A stretch of DNA of 20,109 nucleotides, taken from VGDP01 sp040905845 (GTDB lineage Bacteria > Pseudomonadota > Alphaproteobacteria > SP197). The position numbers and the translations under genes are program-made. Below the pieces are notes generated by a model. That model did not search any database. It was given only the letters and a program-made list of their open reading frames with translations, and was not told the DNA's origin. The DNA lies in NCBI GenBank assembly GCA_040905845.1, contig JBBDQV010000168.1, forward strand, positions 1-20,109, written 5' to 3'. This document shows, piece by piece, positions 7,946-14,074 of this stretch; within the stretch, counting starts at the first letter, position 1; each line of letters starts with the position of its first letter.

Positions 7946-8413
7946 GTGAAATCGCCGATGACACAGGCGGGTTACGATCGGCTCCATGTCGAGCTGCAGA
8001 GGCTCAAGGACGAGCGGCCGCTCATCTCCAGGGCGATCGGCGCCGCGCTCGAGCACGGCGATCTGCGCGAGAACGCCGAGTACCACGCGGCGAAGGACCG
8101 CCAGGGCATGGTCGAGGCCCGTATCCGCCAGATCGAGTCGGCACTGGGCGCGGCCGACATCATCGATACCACGACGCTCGGCGGCGACCGGGTCCAGTTC
8201 GGCGCGCGCGTCTCGGTCGTCGAAGGCACGACCGGACAGCGCAACGAGTACACCGTGGTCGGCGAACACGAATCGGACGCCGCCAACGGGCTCATCTCGT
8301 TCAAGAGCCCGATCGCCCGGGCATTGATCGGCAAGACCGTGGGCGACGTGGTCGAGGTCCAGACCCCCAGGGGCGAGCGCGAGCTCGAGATCGTCGCGAT
8401 CCGATTCGGATAA
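7946..8413 (+). CDS. greA: Transcription elongation factor GreA
   Basis: A 155-residue GreA, which inserts its coiled coil into the RNA polymerase secondary channel and stimulates cleavage of backtracked RNA. The N-terminal coiled coil (about 1-75) carries the hallmark loop HGDLRENAEYHAAKDRQG with the acidic tip residues. The C-terminal FKBP-like domain includes VGEHESDAANGLISFKSPIARAL and the terminal VEVQTPRGERELEIVAI strand. The start is set at GTG 7946, giving VKSPMTQAGYDRL, which matches the usual GreA opening of a few residues before PMT; GAGG lies 8 bases upstream. An ATG at 7958 is the alternative. The frame stays open upstream to 7805 but without a ribosome site. The gene stands alone beside an OmpA-type gene, so it could be a second copy. 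Confidence 0.92.
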   Translation: MKSPMTQAGYDRLHVELQRLKDERPLISRAIGAALEHGDLRENAEYHAAKDRQGMVEARIRQIESALGAADIIDTTTLGGDRVQFGARVSVVEGTTGQRNEYTVVGEHESDAANGLISFKSPIARALIGKTVGDVVEVQTPRGERELEIVAIRFG

Positions 8414-8440
8414 GTCGCCGGACCGGGCGGCGGGCGTTCC

Positions 8441-10195
8441 ATGCTTGACGCGCTCGAGCGATTCACGGAAGCGGGACATTCCTGGCTCATCGAGTGCCTG
8501 GCGCTCGTAGCAGGGCCCTTCCTGCACGAGGACGTGGCCATTCTCGGGGCCAGCCTCCTCGTCGTTGAGCATCAACTCCCGCTGGTTCTCGCGCTCGCGA
8601 GCCTGTTCGCGGGCATGGTGTCCAGCGACCTGGCCCTCTACAGCCTTGGCGTACTGGCACGACGAAGTCCACGGGTGCGCCGCGCGCTGCTGTCCCCCCG
8701 CATCGAACGTCTCGGTCACTGGCTGGGCGATCATGTCCCTGAGACCGTTGTGTTGGCTCGGTTCGTTCCCGGGCTGATGTTCCCGCTGTACGTTGGATGC
8801 GGGCTGTACCGCGTATCGTTCGTTCGCTTCGCACTCACGACGACGGTGACGGCAGCCGTCTATCTTCCCGTCGTATTCCTCTTGTTCGCCACGTTCGGCG
8901 CCGCGATCCTGTCGGACCTCGGCTACTGGTCGTGGCTTGTCGCGATCGGCCTGCTCGTGATCGTCGCGTTCAATTGGACTCGAAATCCGAGTTGGCGCCT
9001 GCTCTTGCGGGTCTCGACAGCCGGCGCCGGAGCGCTGGTCAGGCGCGTCGGGGCACTGCTCGAATTGAGCGGCCGCGTGACCCATCAAGGGATGCCGGCC
9101 CTCGGCGAACTGCCTCGAATGGTTTCCCGCGCCGAGCGGATTCCAGCGCCGCTGTTTTACATACCACTCGGGATCCAGTGGCTTTGGCTCGGCCTGCGTC
9201 ATCGCGACCTATCGTTGCCGGCGCTGGCGAACCCCAGGATCGAGGTCGGCGGCTTATGGGGCGAGTCGAAGAACTCCTACCTCGCCATGGTGGGCGAGGA
9301 CGAGCGCCGTTGGCTTGCCGATTTCATCACGATCCGGCGCGGACGAGGACCGGGCAGCGCCGTGGTGGATTGCGATCTCGCGATGACCGCAATGGCGACG
9401 ACTGGACTCTCGTTTCCCGTTGTCACGAAGCCGGATATCGGTTGGCGCGGCTATGGCGTGCGGCTGATCCAGGACCGCATGGAACTCGCGGACTATCTGG
9501 CCGCCTTCCCGGAGGGCGAGACGTTGTTGCTCCAGCGCCCCGTCCCGTGCGACGGCGAGGCGGGAGTCCTCTATGCCCGGCTGCCTGGCGAGCCGGACGG
9601 ACGCATCCTCTCGTTGACCCTGCGCTATTTCCCCTACGTCGTCGGGGACGGGCAATCCCGTTTGCGCGACCTGATCTTGCGCGATCAACGCGCGGCCTGG
9701 AAGGCCGGGACTCATTTCGGGCTGGATTCCAAGCACATGGGCAAGGGACAACGCGATCTCGATCGCGTACCCGCCATGGGCGAAACCGTTCGACTCTCGT
9801 TCGTCGGCACCAATCGCGTCGGCGGCTTGTACCGCGACGCGCGGGAACACATCACAGCCGCGCTCGCGCGGCGCTTCGACGCGATCTCGAAATCAATGCC
9901 CGAGTTCTATTACGGCCGCTACGACGTTCGTTTCGAATCCCTCGAAAGACTCAGTGCCGGCGAGGGGTTCCGCATCATCGAAATCAACGGCGCGGGCGGC
10001 GAATCGATCAACGTCTGGGACCCGCTCATGTCGTTCGCGCAGGTCTATCGAGAGCTGTTCCACCAGCAGAGCCTTCTGTTCGAGATCGGCGCACGCAACC
10101 GGGCGCGCGGCTATCACTCGCCAGGCATATGGGCGGTGCTCCGCAGTCAATGGCGCCAGTACCGTCTGATCAAACGCTACCCGCCGTCGAGCTGA
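8441..10195 (+). CDS. DedA-family membrane domain fused to an ATP-grasp ligase domain
   Basis: A 584-residue two-part protein. Residues 1 to about 185 look like a DedA/VTT membrane protein, the family of lipid-carrier and phospholipid translocases. They have an acidic re-entrant-like start (FLHEDVAILGASLLV, 27-41), hydrophobic segments near 45-70, 102-125, 130-155 and 162-178, and the DedA core LARFVPGLMFPLYVGCG (105-121); the second arginine usual in that motif is Met113. Residues from about 233 form an ATP-grasp domain: FYIPLGIQWLWLGLRHR, GGLWGESK (270-277), the ATP-binding lysine region VVTKPDIGWRGYGV (Lys330), VVGDGQSRLRDLI (400-412, as in cyanophycin-synthetase-like enzymes) and the metal-binding end YDVRFES...IIEINGAGG (Asp495, Glu514, Asn516). 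The product could be an amino-acid or peptide ligation linked to a lipid, which is inference. It starts 27 bases after greA and its codons look slightly less GC-biased. Confidence 0.8.
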   Translation: MLDALERFTEAGHSWLIECLALVAGPFLHEDVAILGASLLVVEHQLPLVLALASLFAGMVSSDLALYSLGVLARRSPRVRRALLSPRIERLGHWLGDHVPETVVLARFVPGLMFPLYVGCGLYRVSFVRFALTTTVTAAVYLPVVFLLFATFGAAILSDLGYWSWLVAIGLLVIVAFNWTRNPSWRLLLRVSTAGAGALVRRVGALLELSGRVTHQGMPALGELPRMVSRAERIPAPLFYIPLGIQWLWLGLRHRDLSLPALANPRIEVGGLWGESKNSYLAMVGEDERRWLADFITIRRGRGPGSAVVDCDLAMTAMATTGLSFPVVTKPDIGWRGYGVRLIQDRMELADYLAAFPEGETLLLQRPVPCDGEAGVLYARLPGEPDGRILSLTLRYFPYVVGDGQSRLRDLILRDQRAAWKAGTHFGLDSKHMGKGQRDLDRVPAMGETVRLSFVGTNRVGGLYRDAREHITAALARRFDAISKSMPEFYYGRYDVRFESLERLSAGEGFRIIEINGAGGESINVWDPLMSFAQVYRELFHQQSLLFEIGARNRARGYHSPGIWAVLRSQWRQYRLIKRYPPSS

Positions 10196-10234
10196 GCGAC
10201 GTTACTACTTGGCCCGTTGCGAGGGCGTCGGCGT

Positions 10235-10255
10235 CGCGGCACGTCGCGTGCCGCG
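10235..10255. terminator. Hairpin between convergent genes
   Basis: CGCGGCACG, loop TCG, CGTGCCGCG: a perfect 9-bp stem in the 77-base gap between the DedA/ATP-grasp gene and the glycosylase gene, whose transcripts converge. There is no T-tract, so termination is possible but unproven. Confidence 0.4.
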
Positions 10256-10272
10256 CGCTGCGAACCGCCGCC

Positions 10273-10923
10273 TCAGTCGCCCGCGCCACGGGGCGCAGCC
10301 ACGATCGCGCGGACGCGGGCGAGCACCGCCCCGAACATCGCGGGCGTCAGGCGCCCGGTGTTGGTGTTGAGCCGCGAGCAGTGGTAGCTGTCGATCAGGG
10401 TGAGGCGCCCCAGCCCATGCGCGGCGCCGTGGCCGAATGGATGGCGCGACGGCGCGTGACCCAAAGCGCGGATCACGGCACCGTGCGCGATCGCGCCGAG
10501 CGCCAGCACCGCCGCCAGGTTCGCCATGGCGGCGAACTCGGAAGCGAGCCAGCCCCGGCAGGTCGCGACCTCGGCCGGCGTCGGCTTGTTGCCGGGCGGG
10601 ACGCAGCGCACCGCGTTGGTGACGCGGCAATCGAGGAGCACGAGCCCGTCGTCGGCCCTGGCGCCGAAGCTCCCCTTGGCGAAGCCGGCCTCGATCAGCG
10701 CGGGATAGAGCAGCGTGCCCGCGCCGTCGCCGGTAAAGGGGCGGCCGGTACGGTTCGCCCCCTTGAGCCCCGGCGCCAGCCCGACGACCAAGAGGCGCGA
10801 GTCGAGCCCGCCGAACGAAGCGACCGGCGCGTTGTGGTAAGCGGGATAAGCCGAACGGTTGCGGTCCCGGAACGCCGCGAGGCGCGGGCAGGCCGCGCAA
10901 TCCGCCGGCGGCTCGTGACTCAT
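10273..10923 (-). CDS. Family 5 uracil-DNA glycosylase (UdgB-like, 4Fe-4S)
   Basis: A 216-residue DNA repair glycosylase that removes uracil and related deaminated bases in base-excision repair. Motif 1 reads GLAPGLKGANRTGRPFTGDG (48-67), the family 5 form, which lacks the Asp/Asn of classical Ung. Motif 2 is SYHCSRLNTNTGRLT (179-193), with His181 matching the HPSxxNxxTG pattern, although the usual Pro is Cys182. Four cysteines fit an iron-sulphur cluster: Cys9 and Cys12 in CAACPRL, Cys107 in VRCVPPGNKPTP and Cys122 in ATCRGW. The length is normal for the family. Its gene converges with the DedA/ATP-grasp gene and is separated from the NYN gene upstream by a palindromic repeat, so it is probably transcribed alone. 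Confidence 0.87.
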   Translation of the reverse strand: MSHEPPADCAACPRLAAFRDRNRSAYPAYHNAPVASFGGLDSRLLVVGLAPGLKGANRTGRPFTGDGAGTLLYPALIEAGFAKGSFGARADDGLVLLDCRVTNAVRCVPPGNKPTPAEVATCRGWLASEFAAMANLAAVLALGAIAHGAVIRALGHAPSRHPFGHGAAHGLGRLTLIDSYHCSRLNTNTGRLTPAMFGAVLARVRAIVAAPRGAGD

Positions 10924-10955
10924 ACCGGCGAGCGCATGAACCGACTCTCGACAGA

Positions 10956-11024
10956 CCTCATCCCGAGCCCGTCGAAGGATGGGCGGCGCACCGTCCCTCG
11001 TGCTTCGACAAGCTCAGCACGAGG
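10956..11024. repeat. Palindromic REP-like repeat
   Basis: Two hairpins lie in the 134-base gap between two minus-strand genes. The stronger one (10996-11024) pairs CCTCGTGCT with AGCACGAGG perfectly (9 bp, 11-base loop). The weaker one (10959-10981) pairs CATCC with GGATG. GTCGAAGGATG and GCTTCGACAAGCTCAGCACGA are of the type I remember as widely dispersed in alphaproteobacterial genomes. The core CGTGCTTCGA recurs inverted at 26-35. Confidence 0.6.
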
Positions 11025-11057
11025 ATGTCTCCAAGGGGCAAGGGCTACGTTCGTGCA

Positions 11058-11675
11058 TCACCCGTTGCGATAGCGCGGCCGGCTGTAGACCTCGGCCTCG
11101 CCGACGGGCTCGCGCTCGATCGGCTCGGGCTCGGCGCGGCTCGGCGTGTCGCGCTGGATCTGCGGTTGCAGGTCGACCAGGTCGATGAAGACGTCGGCCT
11201 GGCGGCGCAGGTCGTCGGCGACCATGGGCGGCTGGCTGCGCAGCGTGCTGACCACGGTGACGCGGACGCCGCGCCGCTGCACCGCGTCGACCAGCGAGCG
11301 GAAGTCGCCATCGCCCGAGAACAGCACGACGTGATCGACATGGTTGGCCATCTCCATCATGTCGATGGCCAGCTCGATGTCCATGTTGCCCTTGATCTTG
11401 CGCCGTCCGGCGCTGTCGGTGAACTCCTTGGTCGGCTTGGTGACCACGGTGAAGCCGTTGTAGTCGAGCCAGTCGACCAGGGGGCGGACCGGCGAATACT
11501 CCTGATCCTCGATCACCGCGGTGTAGTAGAAGGCGCGGATCAGCCGGCCGCGCGAGGCCACCTCGGCGCGCAGGCGCCGGAAGTCGATGTCGAAGCCGAG
11601 CGCCTTGGCGGCCGAGTAGAGGTTGGCGCCGTCGATGAAGACGGCGACGCGGTCTTGCGGATAGCAGTCGATCAT
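11058..11675 (-). CDS. NYN-domain (LabA/DUF88-like) nuclease
   Basis: A 205-residue protein of the NYN group of PIN-fold RNases, thought to cleave RNA using metal ions held by acidic residues. These are visible as Asp in VFIDGANLY (residue 15), Asp in GNMDIELAIDMM (about 99 and 105) and Asp pairs in FSGDGDF (about 122 and 124). The fold ends near LRRQADVFIDL, and a charged tail of about 35 residues (SRAEPEPIEREPVGEAEV) follows. The ATG at 11675 has AAGGG 8 bases upstream. A TTG two codons earlier would keep the frame open, but its ribosome site spacing would be too short. It is divergent from folK, 84 bases apart. The RNA target is unknown. Confidence 0.85.
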   Translation of the reverse strand: MIDCYPQDRVAVFIDGANLYSAAKALGFDIDFRRLRAEVASRGRLIRAFYYTAVIEDQEYSPVRPLVDWLDYNGFTVVTKPTKEFTDSAGRRKIKGNMDIELAIDMMEMANHVDHVVLFSGDGDFRSLVDAVQRRGVRVTVVSTLRSQPPMVADDLRRQADVFIDLVDLQPQIQRDTPSRAEPEPIEREPVGEAEVYSRPRYRNG

Positions 11676-11759
11676 GGCCAATGCCCTTTCAATATGGCGG
11701 GGTGTGGAAATGGACGGCGCCGGCGACGCGGGGCCGTCCCGGGTGATAGGTAACGGTCA

Positions 11760-12284
11760 GTGACCCGTTCCGCAAGACCACAGGCGGCCAAGGCGCCGAT
11801 CCTGATCGGGCTTGGCGCCAACCTGCCGTCGCGGCTCGGACCACCCGAGGCGACGCTCGAGGCCGCGCTCGATGCGCTGGCGCGGCGGGGCGCACGGATC
11901 CTAAAACGCTCGTGCTGGTACCGCAGCGCGCCGGTGCCGGCCTCGGACCAGCCGTGGTTCGTCAACGGCGTGGTCGAGATCGCCTGGGACGAAACCCCCG
12001 AGGCGCTGCTCGCGGCGCTGCACGCGATCGAGGCCGAGCTTGGCCGCGTCCGCCGGGTGCTCAACGAGGCGCGGATCGTGGACCTCGACCTGCTGGCATT
12101 CGGCGACCTGGTGCGCGAGGCGGCGCCCATCGTGCCCCATCCGAGACTGCACGAACGCGCCTTCGTGCTCGCGCCCTTGGCCGAGATCCAGCCGGCATGG
12201 CGTCACCCCACCCTCGGCGCGACCGCCGCGGAGCTGCTCGCGCGTTTGCCCCCGGGCCAGGCGATCGAGCCGACGGGGCGCTGA
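11760..12284 (+). CDS. folK: 2-amino-4-hydroxy-6-hydroxymethyldihydropteridine pyrophosphokinase (HPPK)
   Basis: A 174-residue folate-pathway enzyme that transfers pyrophosphate from ATP to 6-hydroxymethyl-7,8-dihydropterin in the cytoplasm. Visible landmarks are IGLGANLPSR (16-25), YRSAPVPASDQPWFVN (54-69), the ATP/Mg region GRVRRVLNEARIVDLDLLAF (95-114) with Asp108 and Asp110, and PHPRLHERAFVLAPLAEI (126-143). The start is GTG, with a modest AGG about 9 bases upstream. folB and folP are not adjacent. The gene is divergent from the NYN nuclease and stands alone, ending 78 bases before a terminator-like hairpin. Confidence 0.96.
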   Translation: MTRSARPQAAKAPILIGLGANLPSRLGPPEATLEAALDALARRGARILKRSCWYRSAPVPASDQPWFVNGVVEIAWDETPEALLAALHAIEAELGRVRRVLNEARIVDLDLLAFGDLVREAAPIVPHPRLHERAFVLAPLAEIQPAWRHPTLGATAAELLARLPPGQAIEPTGR

Positions 12285-12461
12285 GGGCACGACCACGGTT
12301 GCGCGGCGTGGCCATCGGCCCCATATTCAATCAATCAAGCCCAGTACGGGTTGGTGCGCGTTTCGGCCTGCGCCGAACTTTTCACCGAATTGAGCCCAGA
12401 TTGGTTTGATCCGTCGCGCGGGTCCGCGCGGCGGCACTTCGCATATGGAGAAACTAGCGTC
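12285..12461 (+). promoter_or_regulatory. Leader/promoter region of the cold shock gene
   Basis: This 177-base gap has a short lower-GC patch (ATATTCAATCAATCAAG, near 12323-12339) that could hold the promoter, the hairpin at 12362-12377, and a second GC hairpin at 12415-12430 (CGCGCGG/CCGCGCG) 16 bases before the GGAG ribosome site at 12446-12449. Long structured leaders are typical of CspA-family mRNAs. No cold-box consensus was confirmed. Confidence 0.35.
12362..12382 (+). terminator. Terminator-like hairpin between folK and the cold shock gene
   Basis: TTCGGC, loop CTGC, GCCGAA, then C and four T. The stem is only 6 bp. It may end folK transcription or, because it lies 80 bases before the cold shock ATG, act as an attenuator in that gene's leader. 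Confidence 0.4.
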
Positions 12462-12668
12462 ATGGCTATCGGCACGGTCAAATGGTTCAACTCGATGAAG
12501 GGCTTCGGCTTCATCGCTCCCGAGGACGGATCGAAGGACGTCTTCGTTCACGCAACGGCTGTCGAGCGCGCGGGGCTTGCCACGCTCACGGAAGGTCAGA
12601 AGGTCAGCTACGACCTGCAGCCCGGACAGCAGGGCAAGGTCGCGGCGGGCAATCTCAAGGCCGTCTGA
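12462..12668 (+). CDS. CspA-family cold shock protein
   Basis: A 68-residue single cold-shock domain, the normal length. It binds single-stranded RNA/DNA and melts secondary structure as an RNA chaperone in the cytoplasm. It opens MAIGTVKWFN, with RNP1 KGFGFI (13-18) and RNP2 VFVH (27-30), and ends in GNLKAV. The frame is open upstream to 12351, but the ATG at 12462 gives the canonical N-terminus and follows GGAG at 12446-12449. Two small genes follow on the same strand, and a DEAD-box helicase and a desaturase lie within 4 kb, fitting a cold-adaptation neighbourhood. Confidence 0.96.
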   Translation: MAIGTVKWFNSMKGFGFIAPEDGSKDVFVHATAVERAGLATLTEGQKVSYDLQPGQQGKVAAGNLKAV

Positions 12669-12795
12669 CGAGCGATGCGGCGGGCGAACTGGGTGCACGC
12701 GCTTTCCGTCCGCCGACGACCGCGATCGTGAAGCGACGTTCGAAGTCGCGGTCCTCACGCGATCGGGCCACGAGCCCGATCGCGGCGAGGCCTGC

Positions 12796-12804
12796 GGGGG
12801 AGGA
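12796..12804 (+). promoter_or_regulatory. Ribosome binding site for the small helical protein
   Basis: GGGGGAGGA sits 7 bases before the GTG at 12812. It supports that start over the many upstream in-frame codons and the ATG at 12842. Confidence 0.65.
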
Positions 12805-12811
12805 TCAGGCC

Positions 12812-13060
12812 GTGGTTCCCATCATCGAGCGCATACCCGGCATGTCCGACGCCGAGCTGGTCAACCTCAGGGACAACGCGGAACGACTGGCCGAGAGCGG
12901 CAGCCCGAAGCAGGTCGCCGCCGCATCGGAGGTCCTGCCCGCCGTCGTCACCGAGCTCGCGCTGCGCAAGGAACGGCAGAAGGCGGCGCTCGCTCTAGCC
13001 CGGGCGGACTCACGAGCGGAGCGCAAGCGGGCAGCGGCGGACTCGGCCACGGCCGGCTGA
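12812..13060 (+). CDS. Small helical protein of unknown function
   Basis: An 82-residue protein starting at GTG and not recognised as a named family. The opening VVPIIERIPGMSDAELVNLR is followed by helices rich in Ala, Glu, Arg and Lys (DNAERLAESGSPKQVAAASE, LRKERQKAALALARADSRAE), giving a mixed-charge, probably all-helical protein with a basic C-terminus and no membrane segment. The pattern SDAELVNLRDNAERL suggests a short helix-turn-helix bundle rather than a random frame. Its strong ribosome site and the one-base stop/start overlap (TGATG) with the next gene support it being real. It begins 143 bases after the cold shock gene on the same strand; a nucleic-acid-related role is only a guess. 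Confidence 0.7.
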   Translation: MVPIIERIPGMSDAELVNLRDNAERLAESGSPKQVAAASEVLPAVVTELALRKERQKAALALARADSRAERKRAAADSATAG

Positions 13061-13299
13061 TGCCGCTTTCACGCCTAACAGCGGTCGATGCCACCAACCG
13101 AGGCGCGAAGGACCCCGTGGATCGAAGCGCGATCGCCGTGCCCGCCGCGACGGAAGCACGAGGCGATCGTGTGCTGATGCTGCGTCACTGCTACACGTGC
13201 GGAGCCGAGTACCGCTGCGAGTGGTCCAGCCAGCGCATCTGCGAGCGTTGCCGGGACGCAAAAGCCTCGCGGGTCAAGCCGAGCGGTGGCGGCCCCTGA
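13060..13299 (+). CDS. Small zinc-ribbon protein of unknown function
   Basis: A 79-residue protein with a C-terminal zinc ribbon: CYTCGAEYRC (Cys44, Cys47, Cys53) and ICERCRDAK (Cys61, Cys64), i.e. CxxC-x13-CxxC plus one extra cysteine. It resembles treble-clef or zinc-ribbon adaptors rather than an enzyme. I set the start at the ATG overlapping the stop of the previous gene (TGATG), which suggests translational coupling. GTG 13117, with AAGGA 4 bases before it (60 residues), and ATG 13177 are alternatives, and the N-terminal 40 residues look low in structure. It ends 16 bases before the stop of a convergent membrane-protein gene. Confidence 0.6.
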   Translation: MPLSRLTAVDATNRGAKDPVDRSAIAVPAATEARGDRVLMLRHCYTCGAEYRCEWSSQRICERCRDAKASRVKPSGGGP

Positions 13300-13315
13300 A
13301 GCCCCGCATGCTCCG

Positions 13316-13657
13316 CTACGTGCTCTTCTTGCCGAGCATGGTCGAACAGGCCTTGACGACATTGGGATCGGCCACCGCCTCACCCGGAAGGGCGACGGCG
13401 AAGGTCTTCGCGAATTCGTCCCGAGCCGCCCGCGCATCGTAGAGCGTGAGATCGGTGACGTCGCCCGCCGCGTTGCGATGGGCCTGAACCAGCGCCGTGC
13501 AGACGGCCGCCTGCCCGTCAACCCAGGCGGACTGGACCTGCTGGTCCCGGGAGCCGGTCGTCACGACCCAGTCGGCGCTGAAGCCGACGATGGTGACGGC
13601 GACGCCACCGAGCACGGCACCCCAAACAAACGGCTTCATTGCTTCGCGTTTTGACAT
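13316..13657 (-). CDS. Single-pass membrane protein of unknown function
   Basis: A 113-residue protein with one N-terminal transmembrane segment (FVWGAVLGGVAVTIVGFSAD, about residues 10-29), then a soluble, probably periplasmic domain (WVVTTGSRDQQVQSAWVDGQ...). Two cysteines (in AAVCTALV and KACSTMLG) could form a disulphide. I do not recognise the family. The ATG at 13657 has AAGG about 9 bases upstream. Other candidates are an ATG at 13687, which adds a basic stretch, and one at 13639 right at the helix. It is divergent from the DEAD-box helicase and convergent with the zinc-ribbon gene. Confidence 0.65.
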   Translation of the reverse strand: MSKREAMKPFVWGAVLGGVAVTIVGFSADWVVTTGSRDQQVQSAWVDGQAAVCTALVQAHRNAAGDVTDLTLYDARAARDEFAKTFAVALPGEAVADPNVVKACSTMLGKKST

Positions 13658-14074
13658 GAAAAAACGCCTTAAAAGTCGCCGAATCATTCGGGAGCACTTC
13701 AGAAAACATTATTGTACGCTCAAAAGTTGTGCAATTGCGAGTCTTTTTTGACGATTTTTCTATACTTTGGCCACAACGGCGAACAAGACGGCGAGGCTGT
13801 AGATTTTCTGACCCTTCGAGCGACCAGCGCCCATGCGTGAAACTTCGGTCGACAAGCGACCGACACTTGACATCGGCTTCGACCAGGCGCATTTAGCAAG
13901 CACAGGTTCTCGCGATCGCGCGACGTGCTGCCGCATGGACGGAAGCACCTGTTCCCGAGAAAACTCCCCAAAAACTCCGTTCGCGCCATTTGCGCATGGC
14001 TGACGGTTACGTGCCCCGACGCGCACGCGCATCCCGCGGCGTGCGACCGATTGGCACAGAAAGAAACACAGTTC
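13658..14074. promoter_or_regulatory. Long AT-rich divergent region and helicase leader
   Basis: About 417 bases without a credible gene. The stretch 13650-13770 is far richer in A/T than anything else in the window (runs such as GTCTTTTTTGACGATTTTTC). A perfect -35 hexamer TTGACA lies at 13867-13872, but its -10 candidates (around 13890-13896, CATTTAG) are weak. An in-frame extension of the helicase from ATG 13925 covers the right part but has no helicase-like sequence. The most likely reading is promoters in both directions plus a long helicase leader, as often seen for cold-induced RNA helicases. Confidence 0.45.

Noticed and set aside
7787..9202. Upstream extension of the OmpA-type frame on the minus strand to 9202
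   Set aside because: It runs antisense through greA and the membrane half of the DedA fusion, has no family-like sequence, and the signal peptide with its ribosome site starts at 7786.
8797..11073. A 758-codon plus-strand frame across the DedA fusion and the glycosylase gene
   Set aside because: It crosses two well-supported genes in other frames and is rich in Arg, Pro and Gly without motifs.
13748..13766. TTGACG and TATACT as a promoter pair
   Set aside because: They are only 7 bases apart, far short of the roughly 17 needed for a sigma-70-type promoter.
13925..14074. N-terminal 50-residue extension of the DEAD-box helicase from ATG 13925
   Set aside because: The extension has no helicase-like sequence and no ribosome site; GTG 14075 gives the family's usual N-terminus. 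The true start still needs proof.
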